This document shows positions 40,826 through 50,876 of a DNA stretch of 52,026 nt, one piece after another. The notes under the pieces are model-generated. The model was not told the DNA's origin. It did no database searches and worked only from the letters and a program-made list of their open reading frames with translations. Position 1 is the first letter of the stretch; each line of letters starts with the position of its first letter. The position numbers and the translations under genes were made by a program. The stretch comes from Coemansia sp. RSA 487 (lineage: Eukaryota > Kickxellomycota > Kickxellomycetes > Kickxellales > Kickxellaceae). The stretch lies in assembly GCA_027577595.1 (NCBI GenBank), contig JANBRJ010000108.1, forward strand, positions 1 through 52,026, written 5' to 3'.

Positions 40826-41932
40826 CTACTGTGGAACCAAGGGATGGCGTGAGGCGACGATTTTCAGCGCAAGCGGGTTCTGTGCGCCATCGGCCGGTTT
40901 GGACGTAAGCATCGGCGACGAATGCGGCGGCAGCAGGACGTGGGAGCACAGCGTGCGCCCCGATGCAAGATCCTCGACAGGGCTTGCGTTTTCCGAGCTG
41001 GACGTACTGCTGGGCGGAGCCAGCTCCGGCGGTGGCGGGGACTCCATCAGATTAGCACGCAGCAGCTCCCCTGTTGGCTCCCCATCGCCAATACCCCCTT
41101 GGGCTCCCAGCGCAGCGCCATACTCGTGGAGCTGCGAGATAAGCGACAGATTAGGGCTGATGCAAGGGGCACGCAACCGCACGTATTCGTAGGCGGCAGC
41201 AAACCCCATGCGCATGGTGCGCATCACGTATGCAATGACTAGGGACGCCGACCGCGACACACCCAGCTGGCAGTGCACAAGAATGCTCTGGTGCCGCATG
41301 CGTGCGGCGTCTATGAACTCAAAGCATTCGCTGAAGAACCGTGCCAAGTCGGGCTCGTTGTGGTCCCACTCGTAGTGTCTGTAGCGCACGGGCTGCTCCC
41401 TGCTCAAGTCCGCTGTGGCTCCCAGGCTTGCGGGTCCGCTGGCTTCGCGTGCTACATTGAGGACATGGCCGATACCCAGGCCGTGGAGCTGGTCGCTTGC
41501 TACGTTGCTTTCGCCACCCAAGTACAGGTACGGCATGATAAGCTGCGGCCCGTTGCGGTACGTGCGTGCCGCCCTACGCGCCGTCACGCTTTCATCGTCG
41601 CAGGCCAGCTCTGTTACGGGTGCGCGTTTGCTGGCTGTCATGGCTGTGGTGCTGAGCGGGACTACGGGTAGCCGCCGTGCGCGTGTGCTGTCCAGCGGTG
41701 TTAACGGTGTCCGCTGTTGCTGAGATAAGGTCCCCGGTGCCGAGCGTGACGGCTTTCGCAAATTTCCCATATCAAGGCTGAGATTCAAGGCGCCCGCGCC
41801 TGGAGAAACAGCTGGCATGGTTCTGCGGGTATTGAGGATCCGTTGTGGTGCTGGTGGTGGCGCTGCTGCTGCCAGCGGGATATGCAGTGACGGCACAGTG
41901 GATGCGCGTGTTATCGGGTGGTTTGACGCCAT
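40826..41932 (-). CDS. Dual-specificity protein phosphatase
   Basis: 368 residues from an ATG at 41932. Residues 1-125 are Pro/Ser/Arg-rich and disordered. The catalytic domain spans about 130-275: PQLIMPYLYLGGESN, the general-acid region YEWDHNEPDL, and the signature VHCQLGVSRSASLVIAY with the nucleophile Cys221 and Arg227 (HCX5R). The C-terminus is a Ser/Pro-rich tail. Domain type and length fit MAP-kinase phosphatases of the yeast Msg5/fission-yeast Pmp1 kind, cytosolic or nuclear regulators of MAPK signalling; the substrate is not determined. All key residues are present. It lies downstream of the Sec39-like gene start on the same strand, 291 bases apart. Confidence 0.9.
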   Translation of the reverse strand: MASNHPITRASTVPSLHIPLAAAAPPPAPQRILNTRRTMPAVSPGAGALNLSLDMGNLRKPSRSAPGTLSQQQRTPLTPLDSTRARRLPVVPLSTTAMTASKRAPVTELACDDESVTARRAARTYRNGPQLIMPYLYLGGESNVASDQLHGLGIGHVLNVAREASGPASLGATADLSREQPVRYRHYEWDHNEPDLARFFSECFEFIDAARMRHQSILVHCQLGVSRSASLVIAYVMRTMRMGFAAAYEYVRLRAPCISPNLSLISQLHEYGAALGAQGGIGDGEPTGELLRANLMESPPPPELAPPSSTSSSENASPVEDLASGRTLCSHVLLPPHSSPMLTSKPADGAQNPLALKIVASRHPLVPQ

Positions 41933-43053
41933 CGTCTATATTTTAATAAACAAATAATAAAAAGGTATAATGCAATAAAGAAAGAGGTAAACGGGATAAG
42001 CCAAAGGCCATCGACAAAAAATAATACAAATAATCGCTATTCAAAGCAAAAGAAAGAGAATGAGAAAAAAAAGCCTATTTTGGAAGCAAAAAAAGATGTC
42101 CATACAAAATCCCCACCTTTTTCCACCAAGTGAAGATTGGCGAACAAGCTCAGTTTTATTCTTAAAATGGACGTTTTGGCCAAAAATGCCAACACTTGCT
42201 CTCCGCCTGACAATTGTAGGCTAAATGCGCCTCTTCCTCTCATTGCACAGTGCCAAAGCGTTTGCTCTTTTGCTTGGAAATTTTCCTCTTATTATACTTA
42301 TTTATAGTGTTCTAAAAATAGCATCCCCTTGCGTACAAGTCGATCCGCTTGTCTTTTTATTTTGACAACTCTTTATATTCCACTTAGTGTTTGGTTTTGT
42401 GGGGATTTTCCTGCAATGTATATTAGCCCGGGTTGTCTTCTTTCTCGAGTGCATTTTGCTGGACCACGGAAACGGATACTTTACAAATGGTCCATGTATC
42501 CCTTCCTCCCTTAAAAGGGCACTTTTGTGCTTCGTCGTTGAGCATGATGCATCTTGTTGGTTTTTTTCCGCTGCCAAACGCAGAATATAATTACTCCCAC
42601 ATGTATAAATATAAATAAATACGTCACAATGACGCTATTGATGTATGGAAGTATTGTCATTCAAGTGGAATTCTCGAAAGAATAATACAAATGTGATATT
42701 GCGTGACTCGTTTGCCTTTTTTTCTTCAAATAAAAAACCCACCACTTTTGCCACAGGTACTGGCTGAATATCCTGTCACAAATCAATTCAGATTTTATCT
42801 TTGTACCATTCATGAAAAGGAAAATCATACACGGACTGACTAGCACATTGAATTAATGATATTGCTGGATCTGCAATCTGTTGGCATTGACGGTACCCAA
42901 TGTAGATCACTCTCCACTGTGCAAAATAGCCGAGGAAGCAAAAAAAAAAGCTGTCAATATGGCCCTCCCGGCTAATTCTACAATCTCAAATATAGCTTCA
43001 AAAGATTTGAAATTTTCTTGTAAAGATCACTAAAGCTAGAGAACGCTTTTCAT
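41933..43053. other. Intergenic spacer
   Basis: A/T-rich, about 1.1 kb. It contains the promoter of the phosphatase gene and the 3' end of CCT6. Open frames here are low-complexity or overlap on both strands. No gene is recognised. Confidence 0.5.
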
Positions 43054-44682
43054 TTACTCCTCGCCTGGGTTGGGGGCCTTGAGCGACGCACGCCCAGCCC
43101 GCATAACCTCGTCAACATGAAGTAGGTTAGTAGCAATGACGGAGCACGAGTGCAGCTGCTGGCGGAGGACGCGGTAGTTGTCCCAAATGCCCTCTTGCGC
43201 AGGGTCCAGGACATCGCCAGTGTTCAGGTCGATACCCACGATGTGTCCGTCCTGGGCCTCCTCGTCCATCGCAACCAGAACATCCATCGGGTCGTACCCG
43301 CCGTTAGCGGCGATAGTCTTGGGAATGACAAGCAGGGCCTCGGCAAACGCCTTGACGCCCATCTGCGCCTTTCCGCGAACAGTGCGCAGGAACTCTGGGC
43401 GCATCAGGTGGCGATGGCACGCGACCTGGAATGCGCCAGCTCCAGGGACAAGCGCCTTATCTTCGATTGCGTTCTTAACAGCGCGCAGTCCGTCACGCAC
43501 AGCGTCCTGAATCTGCTGTAGCACGTGGCCGTTGGGACCCTTGATCAGGATCGTCACCGATTTAGGCGCTTCGCAGTCCTCGACAAAAGTGTACTTGTCT
43601 TCGCCTAGCACATGCTCATAGACAAGGCCGGCACGGCCCAGAACAGAGGGCGTCAGCTCGTCCACCGAGTTCTGCGCAGTACCGTTGCAGCACAACTGCA
43701 GACGCTCCATGTTGCGACGCTTGGCGCGACGCAGTGCAAAGATCCCATGCTTGGCCAAGACGTCCAGCGACAATGGATCGATTCCCTTCTGGTTAATAAC
43801 GACGAAGCCGCAGTCCTTGTTGGCGCCTGAGCACACGGTGTTCTTGAGATCGACGATCTTGCGAAGGCGGTCGTCGACGAAGCGCCGCTCGGACTCGATC
43901 AGCTTGTCACGCTGCTCAGCCGAGCTGTAGAAGAATCCCGAGTTGACTTCGGTTTTCTCGTACTCAAGGGAGACATTGAGCGTCAGGATGAAGCAGTTGG
44001 TTTGGCGCTTGGGCATGTCGGGGTGGCGGGCACCGTGGTCCATGACAAGCCCGCGCACCAGTTTGCTGTCGGTAGCCGTGCGGTGCTGCATCTTCATAGT
44101 CTCGACCATGAACAGATCAATGGGGTTTCCTTCCTGGTGGATCGCAAGCACTGCATCAACGACGGCCTCGGTCATCTGGTCCGCCAGCCTGTCTTGTAGC
44201 TTGGTGCGCAGCGCGGTCCGTGCTACGGAACAAAGGACTTCGCGATCCATTTCCAGCTGCTTCTTGAACCCGTCAAGGAACTTGAGCGCCTCAGCCTTGG
44301 CTGCATCAAACCCATCGGTGATCACTCGAGGGTGCACGCCCTCCTCGACGTACACGGATGCTTGTTTGAGCAGCTCACCCACAAGGAGCACAAGACCCGT
44401 GGTACCATCTCCGGCCACGTCGTCCTGCGCAGTGGCAGCGCGCGCAATCATCACGGCCACAGGGTTGGTGATCTGCATCTGGCTCAAAAGAACTTTCCCA
44501 TCCTTAGTCAGCATCAGCTGGTTGGCTCCATCCACAAGCAGCTTGAGCGTCCCGCGGGGAGACAGATTTGAGCGCAGCACATTTTGCAGTCCGCGTGCGG
44601 ATTGGATATTCATTGCCAGTGCATCGCCGCGCCTAAGCACTTCTGCGTTGGGATTCGCTAATTTGACTGCCGAGCTTGCCAT
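43054..44682 (-). CDS. CCT6: TCP-1/CCT chaperonin zeta subunit
   Basis: 542 residues, close to the usual 530-545 of the family. It is a group II chaperonin subunit of the cytosolic CCT/TRiC ring, which folds actin, tubulin and WD40 proteins with ATP. It has the equatorial, intermediate and apical order expected: [24 protein letters not shown] at the start, [19 protein letters not shown], the ATP motif [16 protein letters not shown], apical segments [11 protein letters not shown]-like ([15 protein letters not shown]), the [21 protein letters not shown] helix and GIDLNTGDV near the C-terminus. [15 protein letters not shown] and KSGF-type signatures point to the zeta subunit. It is divergently transcribed from the WD40 gene across a 325-base shared promoter. 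Confidence 0.93.
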   Translation of the reverse strand: MASSAVKLANPNAEVLRRGDALAMNIQSARGLQNVLRSNLSPRGTLKLLVDGANQLMLTKDGKVLLSQMQITNPVAVMIARAATAQDDVAGDGTTGLVLLVGELLKQASVYVEEGVHPRVITDGFDAAKAEALKFLDGFKKQLEMDREVLCSVARTALRTKLQDRLADQMTEAVVDAVLAIHQEGNPIDLFMVETMKMQHRTATDSKLVRGLVMDHGARHPDMPKRQTNCFILTLNVSLEYEKTEVNSGFFYSSAEQRDKLIESERRFVDDRLRKIVDLKNTVCSGANKDCGFVVINQKGIDPLSLDVLAKHGIFALRRAKRRNMERLQLCCNGTAQNSVDELTPSVLGRAGLVYEHVLGEDKYTFVEDCEAPKSVTILIKGPNGHVLQQIQDAVRDGLRAVKNAIEDKALVPGAGAFQVACHRHLMRPEFLRTVRGKAQMGVKAFAEALLVIPKTIAANGGYDPMDVLVAMDEEAQDGHIVGIDLNTGDVLDPAQEGIWDNYRVLRQQLHSCSVIATNLLHVDEVMRAGRASLKAPNPGEE

Positions 44683-45007
44683 TCTTTGTTTTTTTTTGTC
44701 TGTATGTGTATACTTTTAGATTAGATTGAAAATGAAAGAAAGGATGTTGTAAATTAGCCTTTTTTTGTTTGGAAGAAATAGAGTAAAGTTCTATAGGCAT
44801 CGATGGGAGGAGCTTTTTGTTTGTTTTTCTGATGGACTCTTGATCTAATAGCATGTTTTGATCAAATCACTTGTTTTTTTGGGTGGAATTTGTCATCCCA
44901 GTTTTTCTGCTTTGTGTTAAGCGATTCTTTCTGCTTCACTATATACATATCTTTGCTTCTTTTTATTAGGTAGCGCACTCTTTTTATAGTACTGTAGAGC
45001 AGAAAGT
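44683..45007. promoter_or_regulatory. Shared divergent promoter of CCT6 and the Sqt1/AAMP gene
   Basis: 325 bases separate the two start codons, too little for independent long promoters. It is rich in T and A runs; a TTTTTATAGTACTG segment about 30 bases before the WD40 start is the best TATA-like candidate. Co-regulation is plausible because both genes serve protein biogenesis. Confidence 0.5.
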
Positions 45008-46288
45008 ATGTCAGCAAACAACGGTGATGACAGCATGCAGCCGCAGCAGCCGCAGCAGCGCCTCGAAGAGCACGAGCACGAGCACGAAGAGTATGACGAG
45101 CAGGAGGAGACATACATTGAGCCTGAGGAGGTGGCCGACGTAGTCGCCGATGAGGATGATGCTGCTGGCCATGAGCCGATGGACGATGATGATGAAGAAG
45201 AAGAGGAAGAGGAAGAAGGGAAAGAAGGAACTTCTGCTGATGGGCCAGAAGATGAGGTGCTTCTGGAAGACGATTCGGTGCAAGGTTTCTTCACGCACGA
45301 AAAGTCCGTCTTTTCGGTCGATCTCAGCCCCACGCAGCCGAATATCGCTGTTAGTGGTGGTGAGGACGAAAAGGCATACGTGTGGCGGACAGACAATGGC
45401 GAGCTGGTTGCTGAACTCGATAAGCACCAGGACTCTGTATCGGCGGTGCAGTTCAGCAAGGACGGATCCTTGGTGGCCGCAGCTGGCATGGATGGCAAGA
45501 TCAACGTGTACAAAACAACCGACTTTAGTAAATGTGCGACGCTTGAGGGCCCTGACGAAGTGCAATGGGTCGAGTGGCATCCCAAGGGCAATGTGCTGTT
45601 GGCGGGTGGTTCCGGAGATGGCTCCATGTGGATGTGGTCCCTGCCCAACGGTGACTTTATGAACGTATTCAATGGCCATAGCGTGCCTGTCACGTGTGGC
45701 CGCTTTACCAACAATGGGCGCAACATTGTATCGGGCGCGGAGGACGGGTCGCTGATTATCTGGGATCCCAAAACGGCATCCGTCGTGCGTCGCTTCTCGC
45801 CCGACGACGAGCGGTTCCACCAGGACGGGATCACCACGCTGGCACTGTCGAAGGACGACCAGGTCGTGTTGACGGGCTCGATGGACGGCACTGCCAGACT
45901 GGTGCACTTCAACAATGGCACGATCCTTGGATCTCTTGATAATGCGGCTGAATCGGTGGAAGCCGTTGGTCTGTGCTCGGTGCTGCCTTTGGCGGCCACA
46001 GGCTCCGTCGACGGGACCCTGAGCATCTGGGATATCAGCACAATGCGTCTGCGCACAACACTTAAGCACGAGGACTCTGTTACTCGGCTCCAGTGGCACC
46101 AGGAGTCGCCGCTTCTGACGTCGGTGTCCGTCGATGGTACCGTCAGAACGTGGGATGCGCGCACCGGCGAATGCGTCCACATGTGGAAGGGCCACCAGGA
46201 CGCTATCTTGGACTTTTCGATGACCCCCGATGGCAAGATTGTTGTCACAGCATCCGACGACACCTGCTGCCTAGTGTTTGCGCCTTAA
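45008..46288 (+). CDS. SQT1: AAMP/Sqt1-type WD40 protein
   Basis: 426 residues. The first 85 are highly acidic (long runs of Glu and Asp, EEEEEEEGKEGTS). The rest is a seven-bladed WD40 propeller: repeats such as HEKSVFSVDLSPTQPNIAVS, HQDSVSAVQFSKDGSLVAA, HSVPVTCGRFTNNGRNIVSG, VLTGSMDGTARL, and HQDAILDFSMTPDGKIVVTA ending ASDDTCCLVFAP. An acidic N-terminus with an immediately following propeller is the pattern of yeast Sqt1 and vertebrate AAMP. Sqt1 is the dedicated chaperone of ribosomal protein Rpl10 (uL16), with the acidic tail helping. Assignment rests on this layout and repeat sequences. Confidence 0.8.
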   Translation: MSANNGDDSMQPQQPQQRLEEHEHEHEEYDEQEETYIEPEEVADVVADEDDAAGHEPMDDDDEEEEEEEEGKEGTSADGPEDEVLLEDDSVQGFFTHEKSVFSVDLSPTQPNIAVSGGEDEKAYVWRTDNGELVAELDKHQDSVSAVQFSKDGSLVAAAGMDGKINVYKTTDFSKCATLEGPDEVQWVEWHPKGNVLLAGGSGDGSMWMWSLPNGDFMNVFNGHSVPVTCGRFTNNGRNIVSGAEDGSLIIWDPKTASVVRRFSPDDERFHQDGITTLALSKDDQVVLTGSMDGTARLVHFNNGTILGSLDNAAESVEAVGLCSVLPLAATGSVDGTLSIWDISTMRLRTTLKHEDSVTRLQWHQESPLLTSVSVDGTVRTWDARTGECVHMWKGHQDAILDFSMTPDGKIVVTASDDTCCLVFAP

Positions 46289-46578
46289 GAAGCATTTTCG
46301 TAGCAAGCTTTAGTGATATTTTGATCTGGTGATTGATATTAAGAATTTGGAGGAGGAGGGGGGAGCAAAACGCTTATTCGCTTGGCCTTTTCAAAACAAA
46401 TACAAGGCGAAAAAAAGAAGTGGTTTTATTGCTTTTTTTTTTCCTTTCTTCCTTTCTCTATTTTCTTCAAAGTGTTTTGGGGTTTGTAATTTCCTTTCTT
46501 GTTTACATCATAAATCTCCTTTCTTTTTTTTTTTATAATCTAGAGCCAGATTACTAAATAATACCTTTTGGGTAGATA
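46289..46578. other. Short spacer
   Basis: About 290 bases of T-rich sequence between the WD40 and PP2A scaffold genes, both plus strand. It holds the first gene's 3' end and the second's promoter. Confidence 0.5.
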
Positions 46579-48468
46579 ATGACTGAGCAAATGTCGGTTG
46601 ACAGCGCTCCACCTACAGCAGAAGTTCCTGGCTCTGCCGGTGTTTCGGGAGGAATGCACTATGATTTTGAAGATGCTCAGTCGGGTGATTTGGGTGCACT
46701 TGCGGCAATTGCAGATGCGATGAAATCCGATAGCCTGGCCGACCGTCTCGAGAGCCTGAAGCGCCTCGGCGTGCTTGCACTGGCAATGGGTGAGGAGCGC
46801 ACACGTGATGAGCTTATTCCGTTCCTGGACGAGTCGATAGATGACGAAGACGAGCTGCTGCTTTCGCTGGCCGAGGTGCTGGGCGACTTTGTCCAGTACG
46901 TGGGGGGCCCCAAATATGCGTTTGTTCTTCTGCGCCCACTCGAGAACCTTGCTGCGGCTGAGGAGACTGTTGTTCGCGAGAAGGCTGTCGACGCCATCAA
47001 CAAGCTGGTCGAGAGCATGGACCAGCTTCAGGTCGAGGAGTACCTTATCCCGTGCATTGCGCGGCTGTCGTCGGGCGAGTGGTTCACCAGCCGTTCGAGC
47101 GCCGCCGGCCTGTATGCGGCTGCCTACGGCAAGGTCACCGATGCCATCCAGAGCAAGCTGCGCGCCGGCTACGAGGCGCTGTGCAAGGACGACACGCCGA
47201 TGATCAGACGCGCGGCTGCATCGAACCTCGAGGGCGTCATCGACAGGATCGCACAGGACCACGTGCTGTCGTTTGCGATCCCAAACTTCCGCCGCCTCGC
47301 GGAGGACGACCAGGACTCGGTGCGTCTGCTGACGGTCGAGCCACTGGTGGCAGTCACCAAGCGACTGTCGACTGAGGAGTGCAAGCAGCATCTGGGCGAG
47401 AGCGTGCAGCGGCTGTGCACTGACAAGTCGTGGCGCGTCAGATACATGGTTGCCGACCATTTTGTGGCGATTGCCAAGAACATCAAAGACCAGGAGCTGC
47501 AGGAGGAACTGGTGAATGTGGCGATTGCGCTGATGCACGATAACGAGGCTGAGGTGCGTGGCGCCATTTGCACGCAGCTGGACGGGCTTGCTGACCTTGC
47601 GGCGCCCGAGGCTGTGGTCGCCAGGTTCCGTGGCCCGCTGCAGGAGCTGGTCGACGACCCGTCGCAGCATGTGCGCTCGACGCTGGCAAAGCACATTGGG
47701 TCGCTTTGCCGCGTGTTTGGCAAGGAGGGCACGATCGAGCACCTTCTGCCGCTGCTGCTGCGTCTGCTGAAGGACAGCTTCCCCGAGGTGCGCCTCAACA
47801 TCATCTCCAAGCTGGATGTGGTGGATAGCGTCGTGGGCATTGATAGCCTGTCGCAGTCGCTGCTGCCTGCAATTGTCGAGCTGGCCGAGGACAAGCAGTG
47901 GCGCGTGCGTCTTGCAATCATCGAGTACGTGCCGCTGATTGCGTCACAGCTGGGCGTGCAGTTCTTTGACGAGCAGCTGTCGAACCTGTGCATGTCGTGG
48001 CTGGGCGACCCCGTGTATTCGATTCGCGAGGCGGCTACCGTCAACCTGAAGAAGCTGACGGATGTGTTTGGCGTCGACTGGGCGCGGTCCACCATCATCC
48101 CCAAGATCCTGGCGATGGCAAACCACCCGAACTATTTGTACCGCATGACAACCATCTTTGCCATCACCACCATTGCGCCGTCGGTGACGCCCGAGATCGT
48201 CCGCGACCAGATCCTACCGGCTCTCGAGTGCCTTGTCAACGACCCGATCCCCAACATCCGCTTCAATGTTGCGAAGAGCCTTGAGCCCCTGGCGGAGGCA
48301 CTGAGGAAGGGCTCTGACACCGCGGCACTCGAGTCTTCAGTCATCAGGCCTACGCTTGCGCGCCTTGAGGAGGACCCGGATCCCGATGTCCGCTACTTTG
48401 CGCACCGCTCGCTGGAGAGCATCAACAGTGGGTCGGGCGCTGCTGTGGCGGCTGAGCAGTCGGCTTAA
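46579..48468 (+). CDS. TPD3: PP2A regulatory A (scaffold) subunit
   Basis: 629 residues, slightly longer than human PPP2R1A (589) because of a Ser/Ala-rich N-terminal extension. The body is about 15 HEAT repeats of 39 residues: SLADRLESLKRLGVLALAMG, ARLSSGEWFTSRSSAAGLY, AASNLEGVIDRI, DKSWRVRYMVADHF, NEAEVRGAICTQL, FPEVRLNIISKLDVV, LPAIVELAEDKQWRVRLAII, SIREAATVNLKKL and DPIPNIRFNVAKSLEPL. The QWRVR and SIREAATVNLKKL segments are hallmark PR65 sequences. It scaffolds the catalytic C and variable B subunits of protein phosphatase 2A. The start is the first ATG, in MTEQMSVDSAPP. Codon use is strongly G/C-ending, suggesting high expression. The yeast orthologue is Tpd3 and the fission-yeast one Paa1. 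Confidence 0.95.
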   Translation: MTEQMSVDSAPPTAEVPGSAGVSGGMHYDFEDAQSGDLGALAAIADAMKSDSLADRLESLKRLGVLALAMGEERTRDELIPFLDESIDDEDELLLSLAEVLGDFVQYVGGPKYAFVLLRPLENLAAAEETVVREKAVDAINKLVESMDQLQVEEYLIPCIARLSSGEWFTSRSSAAGLYAAAYGKVTDAIQSKLRAGYEALCKDDTPMIRRAAASNLEGVIDRIAQDHVLSFAIPNFRRLAEDDQDSVRLLTVEPLVAVTKRLSTEECKQHLGESVQRLCTDKSWRVRYMVADHFVAIAKNIKDQELQEELVNVAIALMHDNEAEVRGAICTQLDGLADLAAPEAVVARFRGPLQELVDDPSQHVRSTLAKHIGSLCRVFGKEGTIEHLLPLLLRLLKDSFPEVRLNIISKLDVVDSVVGIDSLSQSLLPAIVELAEDKQWRVRLAIIEYVPLIASQLGVQFFDEQLSNLCMSWLGDPVYSIREAATVNLKKLTDVFGVDWARSTIIPKILAMANHPNYLYRMTTIFAITTIAPSVTPEIVRDQILPALECLVNDPIPNIRFNVAKSLEPLAEALRKGSDTAALESSVIRPTLARLEEDPDPDVRYFAHRSLESINSGSGAAVAAEQSA

Positions 48469-48697
48469 TAAAAACCATGACAATCACTTTTCTTTTTAGC
48501 TTTTCTATCATTCATCGTTCAATTATAAACGTCTTTTTCTCCCCCTTGGCTATGCAGCTGAGACGAAAACTGCCGAAGGTTTGAAATGTGATTGATGCCA
48601 TAACATTGGGATTTTAATTTGGCTGGTACATGGCGTTTTAGGTGGTAAAAAAAATCCCCTGCTGTGGAGAGACACCTTCGAGGCGCTACGACAGGAC
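48469..48697. other. 3' spacer of the PP2A gene with a possible small first exon
   Basis: Includes an ATG at about 48554 followed by MQLRRKLPKV and then a stop or a weak GTTTGA donor. It could be the first exon of the small gene candidate that follows, but no join I tried keeps the frame. Confidence 0.3.
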
Positions 48698-48874
48698 ATG
48701 CATCCACACCAGCGGACGGCGCGAGACCCGACGGCCGCCATGGTAAGATCTGTACTACAGACGGCATACAGGAAACGACTGGCACATGTAAGATATAGAT
48801 GGCTAGCGAGGAACGAGAGGCAGATAGACAAGAAAGAGAGTTCGAAATCCGCTCAGGACGATGACGACAACTGA
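48698..48874 (+). CDS. Candidate small protein or exon, basic helical
   Basis: 58 codons from an ATG at 48698, in a frame open from about 48619. The residues are protein-like: before the ATG, KKNPLLWRDTFEALRQD; after it, ARDPTAAMVRSVLQTAYRKR and RYRWLARNERQIDKKE, then an acidic end QDDDDN. Two GTAAGA words inside could be donors, and further protein-like plus-strand segments follow (TTTDEEEANKDKRCGRRVYG just after, and GGLIETIRYRLGVSQ at 48997-49041). The whole 48.55-49.08 kb may be one small multi-exon gene. The family is unknown. A minus-strand frame over 48853-49065 is also protein-like, so the coding strand is not certain. Confidence 0.4.
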   Translation: MHPHQRTARDPTAAMVRSVLQTAYRKRLAHVRYRWLARNERQIDKKESSKSAQDDDDN

Positions 48875-49490
48875 TGAAGAAGAAGCAAATAAGGATAAGC
48901 GGTGTGGCCGACGGGTCTACGGGCTTCGTAAAGACAGTTAGCCATGATTAAATTCATATAGCCATGAGATCGGCGCAAGCTGCCCTTGAACTGGACATGG
49001 TGGGCGGTCTTATAGAGACCATCCGATATCGTCTCGGAGTTTCCCAAAAATTTCACTACATCCACATGGATATTTAATAAACGCAGTTTATCATCATCAT
49101 CATCATCTCATTGCTTTTTTATACATGTTTTGGTACTTGCAATTGCTTGAGCATATTGTCTGTAGCTATCGAAATTGTGCTGGGCCAAGCGGGAAGCAGA
49201 TGTCGTGTCAGAAACAATGGACAATCGGAAAATATGATATTGCAATATTTTAATTTACCATCGCTTTCCACTTCCACTATTTTATTGCATTTTTATTTTA
49301 AGTAGTGATAAAAGCAAATACTATTTTAAACCTGAAGAAGCTTAGTGAGCAACTATAGAGAACTGATTACATGATATGTACAAGTGCATGTATATATACA
49401 GATCGTCACTGAATGTAAGGAAATATCCAAGGTGTGGCTTTTGGCACATTTTCTTACTACTATTTACCTTGTTGCGATATATGTTTTTAG

Positions 49491-49817
49491 CTATTGCCGT
49501 ACAAGCTCATGCTTTTTTGCATAGCCGCTGTTTTTTTTATTGTATTTTGCCTTGTTTAACTTCTTGGGATTGATAATCTCCTCATCGTCAGGAACATATT
49601 TAAATCCTTTATTTTCTTTATACTTTGTTCTATAAAACTTTTTCTTCTTGGGTTCGTTGTTAGGCATTTTGAGAATTAGTGAAATTTGATATGCTTCTCT
49701 AGTATCATCTTGTTCAAATATAGCTGTACTGTGCTCCTTATATATGTCCACATGTATTTGCAGTATTAGAGTATCTCCGCAGCTGAATCGTTGAAACAAG
49801 AGAAAAAGTCCGATCAT
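49491..49817 (-). CDS. Possible small Lys-rich protein
   Basis: 108 codons from an ATG at 49817. The first half is balanced (FSCGDTLILQIHVDIYKEH, then TREAYQISLILKM) and might form strands; the second half is Lys/Asn-rich (KKKKFYRTKYKENKGFKYV, PDDEEIINPKK). Base composition is much more A/T-rich than neighbouring genes. It could be a genuine lineage-specific gene, a relic, or chance. No family is recognised and no promoter is evident. Confidence 0.3.
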   Translation of the reverse strand: MIGLFLLFQRFSCGDTLILQIHVDIYKEHSTAIFEQDDTREAYQISLILKMPNNEPKKKKFYRTKYKENKGFKYVPDDEEIINPKKLNKAKYNKKNSGYAKKHELVRQ

Positions 49818-50876
49818 ATATTCAGATATTCCGTCTAACTTTACTTATTCATATAAACGTATATTGGTTTCCAATTTCTAATTGTAGTAATGCTAAACAT
49901 ATTGTTTTAAAATAAGCTTTATTGGCTTGTTGAATCCTCAATTGCTACAAAGAGACTGCGGATTCAAGTAGATATGCCTTAAACAGAATCAGATTTTACC
50001 TACTCGTGTTTCTCGTTGGTTAATTGCTGTTCTGCACACTTGTTTTTGCAGATAATGGTGCTGCAGTTCCTTTCTTTTCCGATGGCAGCGGTATTCAGAG
50101 TGAGAGAGCAGAATGGCATGTTCGCGTATGCAGTGTATTAAAATTAAAGATGCACTTTAAATTTCAAGGAATAGTATGTTCTATTTTTGTAGCACTTACA
50201 TTGCTAATGTGCGTATACGTTCTGTGAGGCAAAGCTAGCGTAGAAGCAGCTGACGTTAGCTCCTATTCCCATGCCAGCACCATGCAATTTGCTTAGAGAA
50301 AAGCAGGTTTGCAAGTTTACAGATTCTCCGCTTATATTCTTGAATATGACCAGACTACAGCGATAAAAGCAATTGATCGGCAAACAAAGTATCAAAAAAC
50401 GAACTGTTATATTTTGTTTAGTTATCAGCATGGATTTTGCCAGTTCCTGTTTCTACAGCCCTTTTACCCCGAGCCCAGACAAAATTAACCTAGATTGACT
50501 GTCCAGAAAATATGTTCTTATTGTGCTAAACTGAGTATAAAATATCTATTTTCTATAGTTAGATGTATATAAAGTGATGTATCTATAAACTGGATATATA
50601 TATATATATATATATATATGCATTAGTTTTCAATTCCGCTTTGTGGTGCTTGCCTTTCCATCATATTGCATTTAGTATGAATAAAATTATATTCTTAAAA
50701 CTGAAGAAGGAACCCCCTCCAAAAGAAAAGGTCTGTCTACCTACAATGGCATGCCATACTGTTAATTAGTGGTAAACATACATCCGGTAATTAGATTTCG
50801 TATCACATTGCATCTTTTTTATTTTCTACAGTTATTCGAAATACTCATCTTTTTCATGTAGCTATCACTTTGTAGT
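49818..50876. other. A/T-rich gene-poor stretch
   Basis: No convincing gene. It contains an (AT)13 microsatellite at 50594-50619 and must hold the upstream region of the peptidase relic. Composition suggests non-coding or decayed sequence. Confidence 0.5.
50594..50619. repeat. (AT)13 microsatellite
   Basis: Thirteen uninterrupted AT units, self-complementary, in the A/T-rich spacer before the peptidase relic. Confidence 0.9.

Noticed and set aside
45011-46195. Long minus-strand frame antisense to the WD40 gene (also one at 44917-46263)
   Set aside because: Exact shadows of the strongly supported WD40 coding frame, produced by its codon bias.
46540-47742. 400-codon minus-strand frame antisense to the PP2A scaffold gene
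   Set aside because: Shadow of a high-G/C third-position coding frame; the residues are not domain-like.
48853-49065. Minus-strand frame with fairly protein-like residues
   Set aside because: No ATG at its start, and the plus strand carries stronger candidate exons. Kept as an alternative only.
49090-49107. (ATC)6 simple repeat
   Set aside because: Ordinary microsatellite, not in a gene.
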